Below the pieces are notes generated by a model. That model was given only the letters and a program-made list of their open reading frames with translations. It was not told the DNA's origin and made no database searches. From NCBI RefSeq assembly GCF_963675395.1, contig NZ_OY776223.1, positions 1,302,001 through 1,366,000 on the forward strand: 64,000 nucleotides of DNA. The letters are read 5' to 3'. This DNA is from an uncultured Vibrio sp. Its GTDB lineage: Bacteria; Pseudomonadota; Gammaproteobacteria; Enterobacterales; Vibrionaceae. The translations under genes were made by a program, and so were the position numbers. Below, piece by piece: positions 1 through 8,993 of this stretch. The first letter of the stretch is position 1, and the number at the start of each line of letters is the position of its first letter.

Positions 1-2
1 GA

Positions 3-308
3 CTAGAGGCGGGGATTGAAGGCAAGGTCACCTTCGCCTGGATGGTGATTGAGTCTGAAACGCATCGAGGCGAGTCCCGTTCAGCCAGTTTGATGTTACC
101 GCCAGAAGTGTTGGCTCAACTTGAACATGCCAATGAACTTGGCGATGTCATGGACAACGTGTTTGGTACAGAGAATATTAAACAGAAAGGCGGCGCAATC
201 AGTTTGTTAACCCAAAACCAATTGACGCGGAGTTCGGTCTACCATCAAGCCTTGATCCTGGCTTTGATACCTTTTACCAATATTGAACACTTTCCAGCTA
301 ATCTTTAG
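3..308 (+). CDS. yjjX: YjjX-type inosine/xanthosine triphosphatase, 3' part
   Basis: This is the C-terminal part of a non-canonical purine NTP phosphatase, which hydrolyses ITP and XTP to keep deaminated purines out of nucleic acids. The reading frame is already open at base 3, so the gene starts outside the window. The visible protein carries the family stretches [29 protein letters not shown] and [15 protein letters not shown]. It ends at a TAA just before a hairpin terminator and converges with trpR, the same yjjX-trpR-slt neighbourhood as in enterobacteria. The assignment rests on these motifs and on the context. Confidence 0.9.
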   Translation, partial: LEAGIEGKVTFAWMVIESETHRGESRSASLMLPPEVLAQLEHANELGDVMDNVFGTENIKQKGGAISLLTQNQLTRSSVYHQALILALIPFTNIEHFPANL

Positions 309-335
309 GGTTCCAGTTGCCATACGAATGAGATT

Positions 336-364
336 AAAAAGGGCGGAAATTCCGCCCTTTTTTA
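336..364. terminator. Bidirectional terminator between yjjX and trpR
   Basis: GGGCGG and CCGCCC form a stem around AAATT. A-rich sequence lies on one side and a run of T on the other, so the structure can end yjjX on the plus strand and trpR on the minus strand. Confidence 0.85.
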
Positions 365-374
365 CTTGTTTTTA

Positions 375-677
375 TTATTGAGCTACTGGCTCTAATAACG
401 CTTTGAGTTGATCTTTCTCTTTATCCGTTTTGGACTTCAACTCATTTGAACCACGTGTGATGGTTGCAATGCCCACTCCCAGCATCTGGCTGATCTGACG
501 TTGAGATAACTCGCCTTTGAGCAGTTCATTAAGAATGTTCACTCGGGCAATTAATGAATCTCGTTCATCAGGTGTCATCAGCATCGTTAAAAACATTTCA
601 TGCTGCTGACTATCGACACTTGTTCGAATTAGCTCAAGAATCTGCTGCCAGTCTGTGTACTCGGGTTCGTGTGACAT
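375..677 (-). CDS. trpR: Trp operon repressor TrpR
   Basis: TrpR is a small dimeric repressor that binds operator DNA when loaded with tryptophan. The 100-residue length fits the family. The helix-turn-helix is visible near residues 59-80 (SQRQISQMLGVGIATITRGS). I start it at the ATG at 677, which follows a GAGGT ribosome site; a TTG one codon upstream is possible. The gene lies 13 bases after slt on the same strand, so the two are probably cotranscribed. No typical trp operator is seen in this window, so the targets are elsewhere. Confidence 0.95.
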   Translation of the reverse strand: MSHEPEYTDWQQILELIRTSVDSQQHEMFLTMLMTPDERDSLIARVNILNELLKGELSQRQISQMLGVGIATITRGSNELKSKTDKEKDQLKALLEPVAQ

Positions 678-690
678 CAAGTTACCTCAC

Positions 691-2628
691 TCAATACTTG
701 GTATTGATCTCATGTTGATTCAAGAACGCGCCATCGATACCCAAAAGATCACGGTAGTAAGTTTCAAACATTAAGATGTTCTGAACATAACCACGTGTCT
801 CTTTAAATGGAATCGCCTCAATAAAGGCATAAGCATCCACTTTTCCCTGGGTTCGCTCTCGCCACGTTTTCACTCTGTTAGGTCCAGCATTATAAGCCGC
901 CAGAGCAAAAATACGATTATTATCGTAATCCTCTAATAAACCTTGCAGATAATGGCTACCAATTTCGATATTTTTACCGACGTTATACAGTTCTTGAGAT
1001 CCTTGATACTTTAACTTGTACTTGCGGGCGGTGTATTTTGCCGTTTCAGGCATTATCTGCATGATTCCGCGCGCACCAACTGGTGAACGAGCCTCGACAT
1101 CCAGCGCACTTTCTTGCCTTGCCAAAGACATCATCGTAACCGGGTCAATATCATGCTTCTTAGCGTAGAAATTAAACCACCAGCGATGCGCAACAGGGAA
1201 CCTCAGTTCAATATTGTCCCACATCTGAGCTTGAATACTTGCGGTAACGGTTAGATGATGCCAGTGTTTTGAAGATGCATAGGCCGCTAGCATGGCTTTT
1301 TCGTCTTTATTCACTCTACGGAGCAAATGTGCCCACTCGCTCTTCGCTGCAGAGATCTTATCTGTCGCAATCATCTCAGCAATACGAGCCAGAGCATCGT
1401 GGTAAGGCTCTACCATCTTATTGTCTAATTTGATTCTGTGGGTTGGATATTTGATCGACTGCCCTATCGCATTCGCGGCCGCGACACTATAAAAATTACG
1501 CTCCCCAACCAATGTTGCTAAACGCTTCTTGCCCGCTACGTCATCTCCCAGCGCAATTTCACTTCGGCCTAGCCAATATTGCCAGCGCAGTGTCGCCTGC
1601 TCTTCTTGATTAAGAACCGCTATCCACTCCTGAACCCCTTTCCAATCTGCATTTTGCACCGCCAGACGAATACGAGTCTCGATGAGAGGCAGGTACTGAC
1701 TAGTTTTCGTCTTGTCATCTCGCCACTGAGCCAAACGGGCAGACTCTGTTCGTGTTAAGCGAAACGCAATGTAATCGGCAAGTGACTGCGCTTTTTCAGG
1801 AGAAAATTTCTGCCCTTTTACTACCGAGTCATACGCTTGTTGCGCCTGCTCAATATTCATTCGGGCAAGCTTTTCCAGCGCATATTCACTCTGAGCACGA
1901 TAAAAGTCGTTGGCTGGCTTTTTCTTAGCGAATTCCGCGACCGTAGCAGGCTTATCAAACAACGCTTTCATCTCTTTAGCTTGTTGCTTGGCCTTGGCTG
2001 ATTTAGGTAACTTTTGCAAATAACTCATCAGACTGCCGTTACGTGCATCGAACGCCAGTAACATCCGCTGCAAAATTAAATCGTCCGTTCGTCCACCCGC
2101 TTTATCCCAGGCAGAAAATAACGGGTCACACTCAGAAGCAATACTTGACCCGCTTAACCACATATCTTCCGCGCCTTTAAACGCAGCAACGTGTTTACCC
2201 TGCTTCAAATTCGCCTGATAAAAAATACATTGATAACGCTCACCGCTGGGTATCACTTTTTGAAACTCAGTAATGGCCTGCCAATCTTTTTCTTTGTAGA
2301 GGTGATTCAAATAGGGGGCACTAACTCGACGAGAAAAAGGAAAGGTCTCGTAGTCGGAGATAAAGTCGTTAACTTGTTTGGGGGTCTTGCTCGGCAGCTG
2401 TCTTATAAAAGTACGATAGTCCACATAAGGTGTCAGCGGATAGTCCGCGATTTTAGGACGAATCACCAAGTATCCGTTGATGTCATTCTTATCTAATAGA
2501 TTTTGGGCCTGTTCATATAGTTCACGCTGCTTTTCTAAACTAAGTGCAGCATTAGCGGTCACACTCACCACACACAAAGCGGCAGTACAACATACATTTT
2601 TAGCCAATTTCGTAACGTTGAATCTCAT
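691..2628 (-). CDS. slt: Soluble lytic murein transglycosylase Slt
   Basis: This periplasmic enzyme cleaves the MurNAc-GlcNAc bond of peptidoglycan and forms 1,6-anhydro-MurNAc products, which feed the recycling genes nagZ, anmK and murQ further along. The 645-residue protein starts with a signal peptide (cleavage probably after ANA, about residue 27), then has a long helical superhelix region. A C-terminal SLT domain carries ARQESALDVEARSPVGARG followed by MQIMPETA; the E of RQES is the expected catalytic acid. AYNAGP is also present. It precedes trpR on the same strand. Confidence 0.95.
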   Translation of the reverse strand: MRFNVTKLAKNVCCTAALCVVSVTANAALSLEKQRELYEQAQNLLDKNDINGYLVIRPKIADYPLTPYVDYRTFIRQLPSKTPKQVNDFISDYETFPFSRRVSAPYLNHLYKEKDWQAITEFQKVIPSGERYQCIFYQANLKQGKHVAAFKGAEDMWLSGSSIASECDPLFSAWDKAGGRTDDLILQRMLLAFDARNGSLMSYLQKLPKSAKAKQQAKEMKALFDKPATVAEFAKKKPANDFYRAQSEYALEKLARMNIEQAQQAYDSVVKGQKFSPEKAQSLADYIAFRLTRTESARLAQWRDDKTKTSQYLPLIETRIRLAVQNADWKGVQEWIAVLNQEEQATLRWQYWLGRSEIALGDDVAGKKRLATLVGERNFYSVAAANAIGQSIKYPTHRIKLDNKMVEPYHDALARIAEMIATDKISAAKSEWAHLLRRVNKDEKAMLAAYASSKHWHHLTVTASIQAQMWDNIELRFPVAHRWWFNFYAKKHDIDPVTMMSLARQESALDVEARSPVGARGIMQIMPETAKYTARKYKLKYQGSQELYNVGKNIEIGSHYLQGLLEDYDNNRIFALAAYNAGPNRVKTWRERTQGKVDAYAFIEAIPFKETRGYVQNILMFETYYRDLLGIDGAFLNQHEINTKY

Positions 2629-3073
2629 TGGTATTCATTTCCCCCAAACATTTACTGCCTCAAAGCCTAGTTTTCTTCGAGTTTATGTTTCAAAAGCACT
2701 TTCGGCATATGCATATATTTACACAAAAACAAGCAACTTATGTAAAGTGAATTGATGTATTAAAATTTATACTCGTGAACTTTTGCAGCAATGAGAACGA
2801 GAAGTTCATAAATCGTAAGCGAATAACAAAAGTGTATACCGTAAACATGTAAGTTTCCGGTCAGCTGAGAATAAGAAATCGTATAACAGGTAAAATTCTT
2901 GCAGCGCCGTAACAATTGAACTCAGATACTCTCGTTATGCGGAGTTCTGCCCTACTTTCGGGACGTACCAGTAACAACACTCTGAATCCGGCACCCTGAA
3001 GTCATTTGGGTATCTCAGACAGTTGGTATAAAATAGTGGGTTTGAATAACAGTTAATTTAGGAACGATCGGCA
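2629..3073. other. Divergent slt/ettA intergenic region
   Basis: This 445-base gap holds the promoters of the divergent slt and ettA genes. The slt side is AT-rich. No convincing small ORF or RNA gene was seen. A TTTACA...TGTAAA pair near 2718-2746 is in the wrong orientation to be a TyrR box. Confidence 0.6.
3006..3034 (+). promoter_or_regulatory. Candidate ettA promoter
   Basis: TTGGGT and TAAAAT are separated by 17 bases and lie about 40 bases before the ettA start codon. This is a sigma-70-like pair judged by eye. Confidence 0.45.
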
Positions 3074-4741
3074 ATGGCTGAATACGTATATACCATGTCG
3101 CGGGTGAGCAAAATTGTGCCACCTAAGCGTCAAATCCTTAAAGACATCTCTCTGAGCTTCTTCCCTGGTGCGAAAATCGGTGTTTTAGGTCTGAACGGTG
3201 CAGGTAAATCGACTCTGCTACGTATCATGGCGGGTATCGACACGGATATCGACGGTGAAGCACGTCCACAACCTGGGCTTAACGTGGGCTACCTTCCTCA
3301 GGAGCCGGTACTTGATGAATCAAAAACCGTTCGTGAGATCGTAGAAGAAGCCGTATCAGATGTTGCTGATGCGCTGAAACGTCTAGATGCGGTATATGCG
3401 GCATACGCTGAACCAGATGCGGATTTTGATGCCCTAGCAAAAGAGCAAGGCGAACTTGAGGGTCTAATTCAAGCAAAAGACGGCCACAATCTGGATAATG
3501 CTCTAGAGCGTGCAGCGGATGCCTTGCGTCTTCCTGAGTGGGATCAGAAGATTGCCCATCTGTCAGGTGGTGAGCGTCGTCGTGTCGCTATTTGTCGTCT
3601 ACTACTAGAGAAGCCAGACATGCTTCTTCTTGACGAACCAACCAACCACCTGGATGCTGAGTCTGTTGCTTGGCTAGAACGCTTCCTAGTTGATTACACA
3701 GGTACTGTTGTCGCGATTACCCACGACCGTTACTTCCTTGATAACGCTGCTGGCTGGATTCTTGAACTTGACCGTGGTGAAGGTATTCCATGGGAAGGTA
3801 ACTACACCTCTTGGCTAGAGCAAAAAGATGCACGTCTACAACAAGAAGCATCACAAGAAAGCGCTCGTCAAAAAACCATCGAGAAAGAACTTGAGTGGGT
3901 ACGCAAGAACCCTAAAGGTCGTCAGGCGAAGTCGAAAGCGCGTATGGCTCGTTTTGAAGAGCTTCAAAACACTGACCATCAGAAACGTAACGAAACCAAC
4001 GAACTATTTATCCCGCCAGGTGAGCGCCTAGGTGACAAGGTTATCGAAGTGAATAACCTGACAAAGTCGTTTGACGGTCGTGTACTGATTGATGACTTGT
4101 CATTCAGCATCCCTAAAGGTGCAATCGTCGGTATTATCGGTGCCAACGGTGCAGGTAAATCAACGCTATTTAAAATGCTAAGTGGCACAGAACAGCCAGA
4201 CTCAGGCACAATCGAACTGGGTGATACAGTGAAACTGGCATCGGTTGAGCAGTTCCGTGACTCAATGAACGACAAGAACACTGTGTTCCAAGAGATTTCT
4301 GAAGGCGCTGATATCATTAAGATCAACAACTTCGAAATCCCTGCCCGTGCATACTGTTCACGTTTCAACTTCAGAGGCTCTGATCAACAGAAAGTAATCG
4401 GTGAGCTATCGGGTGGCGAGCGTAACCGTGTACACCTTGCGAAACTACTGAAAGCGGGCGGTAACGTACTGCTACTCGATGAACCAACCAATGACCTTGA
4501 TGTTGAAACACTGCGTGCACTTGAAGAAGCGTTGCTTGAATTCCCGGGCTGTGCAATGGTTATCTCGCACGACCGTTGGTTCCTTGACCGTATCGCAACG
4601 CACATCATCGACTACCGCGACGAAGGTCAGGTTAACTTCTACGAAGGTAACTACACCGAGTACATGGACTGGTTGAAGAAGACGCTTGGTCCTGAAGCTG
4701 CTGAACCTCACCGCATCAAATACAAACGTATCGCGAAGTAA
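3074..4741 (+). CDS. ettA: Energy-dependent translational throttle EttA (ABC-F)
   Basis: EttA is a soluble ABC-F ATPase that binds the ribosomal E site and gates the first steps of elongation according to ATP/ADP levels. The 555-residue protein has two ATPase cassettes: Walker A GLNGAGKST near residue 39 and GANGAGKST in the second half, with signatures LSGGERRR and LSGGERNR, plus two LLLDEPTN Walker B motifs. The charged linker between cassettes contains WVRKNPKGRQAKSKAR. There is no membrane segment. The ribosome site TTAGGA lies before the ATG. Downstream, its natural terminator was split by an IS. Confidence 0.96.
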   Translation: MAEYVYTMSRVSKIVPPKRQILKDISLSFFPGAKIGVLGLNGAGKSTLLRIMAGIDTDIDGEARPQPGLNVGYLPQEPVLDESKTVREIVEEAVSDVADALKRLDAVYAAYAEPDADFDALAKEQGELEGLIQAKDGHNLDNALERAADALRLPEWDQKIAHLSGGERRRVAICRLLLEKPDMLLLDEPTNHLDAESVAWLERFLVDYTGTVVAITHDRYFLDNAAGWILELDRGEGIPWEGNYTSWLEQKDARLQQEASQESARQKTIEKELEWVRKNPKGRQAKSKARMARFEELQNTDHQKRNETNELFIPPGERLGDKVIEVNNLTKSFDGRVLIDDLSFSIPKGAIVGIIGANGAGKSTLFKMLSGTEQPDSGTIELGDTVKLASVEQFRDSMNDKNTVFQEISEGADIIKINNFEIPARAYCSRFNFRGSDQQKVIGELSGGERNRVHLAKLLKAGGNVLLLDEPTNDLDVETLRALEEALLEFPGCAMVISHDRWFLDRIATHIIDYRDEGQVNFYEGNYTEYMDWLKKTLGPEAAEPHRIKYKRIAK

Positions 4742-4803
4742 TCTCTACAGATTCATGGTCGCTACCTGACACAGTCAGGAAAGTCCGATTGTAATTTGAA
4801 CAA

Positions 4804-4824
4804 AGGCCGCTATCATAGCGGCCT
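4804..4824. repeat. Left 21-bp target duplication of the IS (ettA terminator stem)
   Basis: AGGCCGCT-N5-AGCGGCCT occurs here and again at 6418-6438, exactly flanking the IS. It is itself a perfect palindrome, so the target was the terminator hairpin of ettA. After insertion this copy has lost its T-run and is followed by the IS end (CAGATTG). Confidence 0.85.
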
Positions 4825-4835
4825 CAGATTGATGA

Positions 4836-4868
4836 CGAACCCCACTTTTTTAAGTGGGGTTCGTTTTT
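4836..4868 (+). terminator. Terminator carried at the left end of the IS
   Basis: A perfect 12-bp stem, CGAACCCCACTT with AAGTGGGGTTCG, has a TTTT loop and TTTTT after it. It faces transcription arriving from ettA, so it substitutes for the terminator the insertion broke. Confidence 0.85.
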
Positions 4869-4904
4869 ATGAGCGGCCATAGGCCGCGATCGCGATATTT
4901 TTTG

Positions 4905-6341
4905 TTAGATAAACTGTAGAGAGTTAGTGTTTTTAAATTGGCGTATATAAGCGAGGATTTGCGCTATTTCACCCCGATTTAGGCCGAGTTTACGCAGATA
5001 ACTCACCACCAACGCTATCTTTTTGATGTTTTGCGCAGCCGCTGCCAACCAGCACTGCATCTGCACGTTGGCTAACCCTCGAAAGCGAGCGTATCGATGA
5101 CCATGATGTTGTTTGGCATCCGCGAAGCTTCTCTCTACCGTTTCGCTTCTCCGCCTGTAGGTTTTCTTTCCATAAGCTGAGAGCCGCATCTGGTTGGCTC
5201 TATCCATGGCTTCCGTATAGATATGCCTTGTGATGACCTTCTTCATGTTTTTACTTTGAGTACAGTCATCACGCATTGGGCAGAACGCACACTCTTTAGG
5301 GTCTGAGTGATACTCTCGGTAAGCGTCGCGTGACGTCGTCTTGTAGATAAGTTCCTGCCCGTTGGGGCAACGATAGCTGTCTTTTTCTTTGTTATAGATA
5401 AAGTGTTTCTTCTTGAAGGCATTCTTTGTTCGTGATGGTCGGCGATAGCCGAACACACCAAGTATCCCTCGGCGCTCAAGGGATTCAGCAACGGGTGCAG
5501 TGAAGTAACCGGCATCAAGGCCAACAGCGATGGGATTGAGGTTAAACTGTTCAAGCGTGTGGTCGAGACGGCGGATATAAGGTTGAGAGTCATTCACATT
5601 CCCCGCGGTCGCATGGGTATCAACGATGATGCCGTGCTGGCCATCGACCGTGCGGTGGTCGAGATAGAAGAACCCTTGCGGCTTGTTGTCGCGGGTCATG
5701 AAGCCACTCTCGGGATCAGTCGTACTGCTCTTCGTGTTCTTAGCTTTCTGCTCAGAAGTTCGTTCTTTAAGCGGTCTCTTCCCCTCTTTAGCTCGGTCTA
5801 GTGCAACGTCTTCATCCAACATATCTAAATAGGCGCTCGCTCGGACCGCCGTTTGTTTATTGGTGTGCTTGTTTTTGTTCGCATTCGCTTTGAGATGAGT
5901 ACTATCGGTAAAGAGCTCTTGTCCAGCGACTAAACCTTTCGCCATCGCTTGTTGAACGATGTTAATAAAGATGCGTTCGAAGACATCCGTACCATTGAAG
6001 CGACGAATACGGTTTTGACTAAGAGTCGAGGCATGGATGACCTTTTCTGTGAGAGACATACGGAGGAACCAACGATACGCGACATTCACTTCGATTTCTT
6101 TGACAAGCTGACGCTCGCTTTTTACTCCGAAGATGTACCCCAGTAGGATAATTTTGAATAGACGGACAGGGTCTACAGGTGGTCGGCCATTGTCTTTGCA
6201 ATAAAGGTGGGCGACTTCATCACGAATGAATTCAAAATCGATAGCAGAGTCAATTTTACGAACAAGATGGTCTTTGGGAACAAGTTGTTCCATCGTCACC
6301 ATTTCAAGTTCGTACTGTTGTGGAGAAGGTTCTTGAAGCAT
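4905..6341 (-). CDS. IS1182-family transposase
   Basis: This 478-residue DDE transposase catalyses movement of the surrounding IS. The N-terminal DUF772-type region contains LVPKDHLVRKID and GRPPVDPVRLFKIILLGY. The first catalytic acid is probably in LFTDSTHLKANA and the second in AVGLDAGYFT. A zinc-finger-like CAFCPMRDDC follows, then the C-terminal R..SETVERSFADAKQHHG region with the last acid. The frame is uninterrupted. The ATG at 6341 is the first in-frame start and fits family N-termini, but the AGGAGG upstream lies 22 bases away. Confidence 0.93.
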   Translation of the reverse strand: MLQEPSPQQYELEMVTMEQLVPKDHLVRKIDSAIDFEFIRDEVAHLYCKDNGRPPVDPVRLFKIILLGYIFGVKSERQLVKEIEVNVAYRWFLRMSLTEKVIHASTLSQNRIRRFNGTDVFERIFINIVQQAMAKGLVAGQELFTDSTHLKANANKNKHTNKQTAVRASAYLDMLDEDVALDRAKEGKRPLKERTSEQKAKNTKSSTTDPESGFMTRDNKPQGFFYLDHRTVDGQHGIIVDTHATAGNVNDSQPYIRRLDHTLEQFNLNPIAVGLDAGYFTAPVAESLERRGILGVFGYRRPSRTKNAFKKKHFIYNKEKDSYRCPNGQELIYKTTSRDAYREYHSDPKECAFCPMRDDCTQSKNMKKVITRHIYTEAMDRANQMRLSAYGKKTYRRRSETVERSFADAKQHHGHRYARFRGLANVQMQCWLAAAAQNIKKIALVVSYLRKLGLNRGEIAQILAYIRQFKNTNSLQFI

Positions 6342-6355
6342 GTCGGAGTATCCAT
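6296..6355 (-). CDS. Possible 19-codon leader ORF overlapping the transposase start
   Basis: An ATG at 6355 sits 8 bases after a perfect AGGAGG and opens a 19-codon frame that overlaps the transposase start in another frame. Its stop lies inside the transposase gene. It may act as a translational brake or coupler. There is no protein homology to support it. Confidence 0.25.
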   Translation of the reverse strand: MDTPTCFKNLLHNSTNLKW

Positions 6356-6376
6356 ATTTCTATCCTCCTATTAGAT

Positions 6377-6406
6377 CAAAGGTCTAGCTTGAAAGCTAGA
6401 CCTTTG
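6377..6406. other. Perfect 14-bp hairpin just inside the right IS end
   Basis: CAAAGGTCTAGCTT and AAGCTAGACCTTTG form a hairpin with a GA centre. It lies between the IS end and the ribosome site upstream of the transposase, in a place where it could hinder translation from transcripts entering the IS from outside. Confidence 0.6.
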
Positions 6407-6417
6407 TCAGCAGTCTG

Positions 6418-6450
6418 AGGCCGCTATCATAGCGGCCTTTCGTTTTCTTA
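6418..6450 (+). terminator. Right target-duplication copy; former ettA terminator with its T-tract
   Basis: This is the second copy of the palindrome AGGCCGCT-N5-AGCGGCCT, followed by TTTCGTTTTCTT. It is the original intrinsic terminator of ettA, now cut off from it by 1.6 kb of IS. It also isolates the IS from the M23 gene side. Confidence 0.75.
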
Positions 6451-6775
6451 AGGCTGAACCAACATCACTTTTTAGCCATCCCGGCACTTTCAGATAATAA
6501 TCGCACACTTTTTGTGCTTTTTGATATATGATTCAGTCCGTTCGAGTCTTTGGTAAGAAAAATAATAAAGTGGAGAGACGACTTTTTTCATCAATTGTCG
6601 GCCAAACTCCTCTACCCATCGAACCAACTAATTAGGCTGATGCTCATTGAAAGTACAGCCAACAAAAGTAATTTTCAGAATTGAATGTAGGCAATAAAGA
6701 ACTTCCATACGAAAGTTAACGCTGCTTTCGCTTTAGGAAATAAATAATCAAATGCCTACTTAAGTAACTATCACT
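6439..6775 (+). other. Region upstream of the M23 peptidase gene
   Basis: This holds the promoter region of the next gene. A short hairpin, GCACACTTTTTGTGC followed by T5 (6503-6522), resembles a weak terminator. No ORF with a credible ribosome site was seen. Confidence 0.4.
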
Positions 6776-7777
6776 ATGTCTAAAAAAATCATCATTCAGA
6801 TCCCGACAAAAAACGGCGATCAGCAATTTTACTTTGGCCGCATTTCGGTCGTCACTTTGTTGGCTTCGGTCATCGCATTACCTGCCGTTATTGGTGGTGC
6901 GTGGTATATGAACCAGCAACAGCGCTATGATCAGGATGTACTGGTTCAAGCCGTCGCTAAACTGGAGAGTGAGAAAAACGAAATCACCGCACTTTACGAA
7001 GAACAGCTTGATACCAACCACTCGCTGTCTCAATCTTTGACTGACAGAAATAACCAAATTCAGCTGCTGGGTAAACGTGTATTCGATGTCGAGTCGGTAC
7101 TTGGATTAGCCGACGAAGAGCTGATGCTTGATGAAAACAATTTGGCACTGGAAGAGAGAATTGATGCCGCGGCAATAGATTCTGCCGTACGTGCAACGAT
7201 GTTCCGCCTTATTCCTAACGACAGCCCAATCACTTATCAGCGCATCTCATCTTCTTATGGCAGTCGAATCAACCCGATTTCAGGGAAAAGACACGTTCAT
7301 ACTGGTATCGACCTAACCTGTAAGCGTGGTGAAGAGGTACTGGCCCCTGCAGATGGTGTTGTAGAGACTGTTCGTCCGGGTAACCGAGGGTATGGCAACT
7401 ACCTGACTTTGCGCCATTCGTTCGGTTTTATGAGTTCTTACGCACACTTGCAACACTTCAAAGTGAAAAGCGGGGAATTTGTCAGTAAAGGGGATGTTAT
7501 CGCTCAATGTGGTAACTCTGGTAATTCGACCGGACCTCACCTGCATTATGAAGTGCGCTTCCTCGGACGAGCATTGAACCCTCAATACTTGATGGACTGG
7601 ACACCAGAGAACTTCAACTACGTGTTTGAAAAAGAAAATAAAGTTAAATGGGGTCCATTAGTTCAGTTGATTGACAACGTTGTTCGTCTGCAAATCAACT
7701 TAACTAATTCGCCTTACCGAGACACCAGCATCAATACCGTATCCAGTGAAGAAGGTAACGATACTGCGGTTAACTGA
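6776..7777 (+). CDS. Membrane-anchored M23 (LytM) family peptidase
   Basis: This is a probable periplasmic zinc endopeptidase acting on peptidoglycan cross-links. Residues 1-23 are cytoplasmic and 24-44 form a membrane anchor. Residues 50-110 look coiled-coil, and the M23 domain spans roughly 150-270. Zinc and catalytic residues are intact: H175 and D179 in HTGID, H224 in SYAHL, and H255/H257 in HLH. Because they are intact, the protein is likely an enzyme and not an EnvC/NlpD-type activator. Vibrios have several Shy endopeptidases, and I cannot tell which paralogue this is. The ribosome site is weak. A terminator follows. Confidence 0.85.
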   Translation: MSKKIIIQIPTKNGDQQFYFGRISVVTLLASVIALPAVIGGAWYMNQQQRYDQDVLVQAVAKLESEKNEITALYEEQLDTNHSLSQSLTDRNNQIQLLGKRVFDVESVLGLADEELMLDENNLALEERIDAAAIDSAVRATMFRLIPNDSPITYQRISSSYGSRINPISGKRHVHTGIDLTCKRGEEVLAPADGVVETVRPGNRGYGNYLTLRHSFGFMSSYAHLQHFKVKSGEFVSKGDVIAQCGNSGNSTGPHLHYEVRFLGRALNPQYLMDWTPENFNYVFEKENKVKWGPLVQLIDNVVRLQINLTNSPYRDTSINTVSSEEGNDTAVN

Positions 7778-7787
7778 TTTTCTTCAA

Positions 7788-7821
7788 ATAAAAAAAGAGC
7801 AGCCAACGCTGCTCTCTTTTT
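7788..7821. terminator. Bidirectional terminator, M23 gene / tyrA
   Basis: AGAGCAGC and GCTGCTCT form a stem around CAAC, with A-rich and T-rich flanks. It serves the convergent M23 gene and tyrA. Confidence 0.85.
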
Positions 7822-7837
7822 ATCAAGACGGGTCAAA

Positions 7838-8965
7838 TTAACCACGATGGATATTATCATTGGCCTGTTTGAGTAAGTTCTGGCTCTCATTCATAAATTG
7901 TTGAGAGTAGTTACCAAACCAATCACTCACCTGTTTGAAGCTTTCGATGAATCGCGCTTTGTCTTTGCTATCCAGAATCGCCACCGCATCGCCCAAACGC
8001 TGATGGAATCGCTTGATCATGTCAATATTCTCTTGAGAAGAGAAAATGATATCACCGTACAAATTCGGGTCCTGACCAAACAGTCGTCCAACCATTGCCA
8101 ATTCAAGGCGGTAGATTGGCGAGCTTAGTTTCAGCAACTGATCGATATTCGGGTTCTCTTTACTTAAGTGCATGCCGTAAGCAAACGACGTGAAGTGTCT
8201 CAGAGCCTGAATCAGTGTCATGCCATGATCGTGCTCTTCTGCGTCAATCTGACACAAACTTGCGCCCCAAATACCAAATTGTTGGAGTAGCCATTGGTAA
8301 TGCTCGTTACCACGGCCATCACAGTACACGATAACCTGCTTCGCCAGGCTAGGAACATCTGGGCCAAACATCGGGTGAAGACCAACAACCGGGCCTGCGT
8401 GCACCTTGAGCATCGCTTGCAGTGGCTTCGACTTAATCGAGGTTAAATCACACAAAATGCAATCTTGTGGTAAATTACTCAGCTTCTCGATAACCCCTTC
8501 AGTGAGATGAATCGGTACCGTGACCACGACTAAACCCGCGTTGTCCAGGATTTCATCTGCACGATCCCAGTCTTTACTGCCCAGAACTTTGACCTGGTAG
8601 CCCGACAATTTGAACATGCGGCCAAACAGACCGCCCAGTTGACCATTACCACCGATAATCACAACTGAGCGTAATTCTGGGTTCAAACACTTAAATCCGG
8701 AATCTTTCTCACTGGCATAAGACTCACGCATAGTACGACGAAGAATGTCTTCGATTAGCTGTGGGGGTACCCCAATTTTTTCAGCTTCAGCTCGACGAGA
8801 CGCTAACATCGCGGCCTCTCGATCGGGGGCATAAATTGGCAAACCGTGTTCGCTTTTTACTTCACCCACTTTTTCTACCAGCGATAAACGCTGGGCTAGA
8901 AGCTCAAGCATTTGCTTGTCGACTGCATCAATCTGATCGCGTAATGCGTTAAGTTCAACTGCCAT
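7838..8965 (-). CDS. tyrA: T-protein: chorismate mutase / prephenate dehydrogenase TyrA
   Basis: This bifunctional tyrosine-biosynthesis enzyme converts chorismate to prephenate and then to 4-hydroxyphenylpyruvate. The N-terminal chorismate mutase domain (about 1-90) shows [19 protein letters not shown]. The NAD-binding dehydrogenase follows, with [15 protein letters not shown]. The length, 375 residues, matches E. coli TyrA. An AAGGAA ribosome site precedes the ATG. It lies 28 bases after aroF on the same strand, so the aroF-tyrA operon is probably under the TyrR boxes at 10165-10205. Confidence 0.96.
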   Translation of the reverse strand: MAVELNALRDQIDAVDKQMLELLAQRLSLVEKVGEVKSEHGLPIYAPDREAAMLASRRAEAEKIGVPPQLIEDILRRTMRESYASEKDSGFKCLNPELRSVVIIGGNGQLGGLFGRMFKLSGYQVKVLGSKDWDRADEILDNAGLVVVTVPIHLTEGVIEKLSNLPQDCILCDLTSIKSKPLQAMLKVHAGPVVGLHPMFGPDVPSLAKQVIVYCDGRGNEHYQWLLQQFGIWGASLCQIDAEEHDHGMTLIQALRHFTSFAYGMHLSKENPNIDQLLKLSSPIYRLELAMVGRLFGQDPNLYGDIIFSSQENIDMIKRFHQRLGDAVAILDSKDKARFIESFKQVSDWFGNYSQQFMNESQNLLKQANDNIHRG

Positions 8966-8993
8966 TGATGTTCCTTTAAATACGTTCCGTTTT

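Larger units (their letters stand above)
4825..6417 (-). mobile_element. IS1182-family insertion sequence, 1593 bp, complete
   Basis: One transposase ORF is bounded by imperfect terminal inverted repeats: left CAGATTGATGACGAA against right (reverse complement) CAGACTGCTGACAAA, 12 of 15 matching. A 21-bp direct repeat that is a palindrome flanks it on both sides. Length and single-ORF layout fit IS1182. From memory, members of this family make variable, sometimes long, duplications and can target palindromes. Perfect hairpins lie just inside each end. The element appears intact. Confidence 0.88.

Noticed and set aside
2718..2746. TTTACA...TGTAAA pair upstream of slt as a TyrR site
   Set aside because: The half-sites are everted and 17 bases apart, not TGTAAA-N6-TTTACA.
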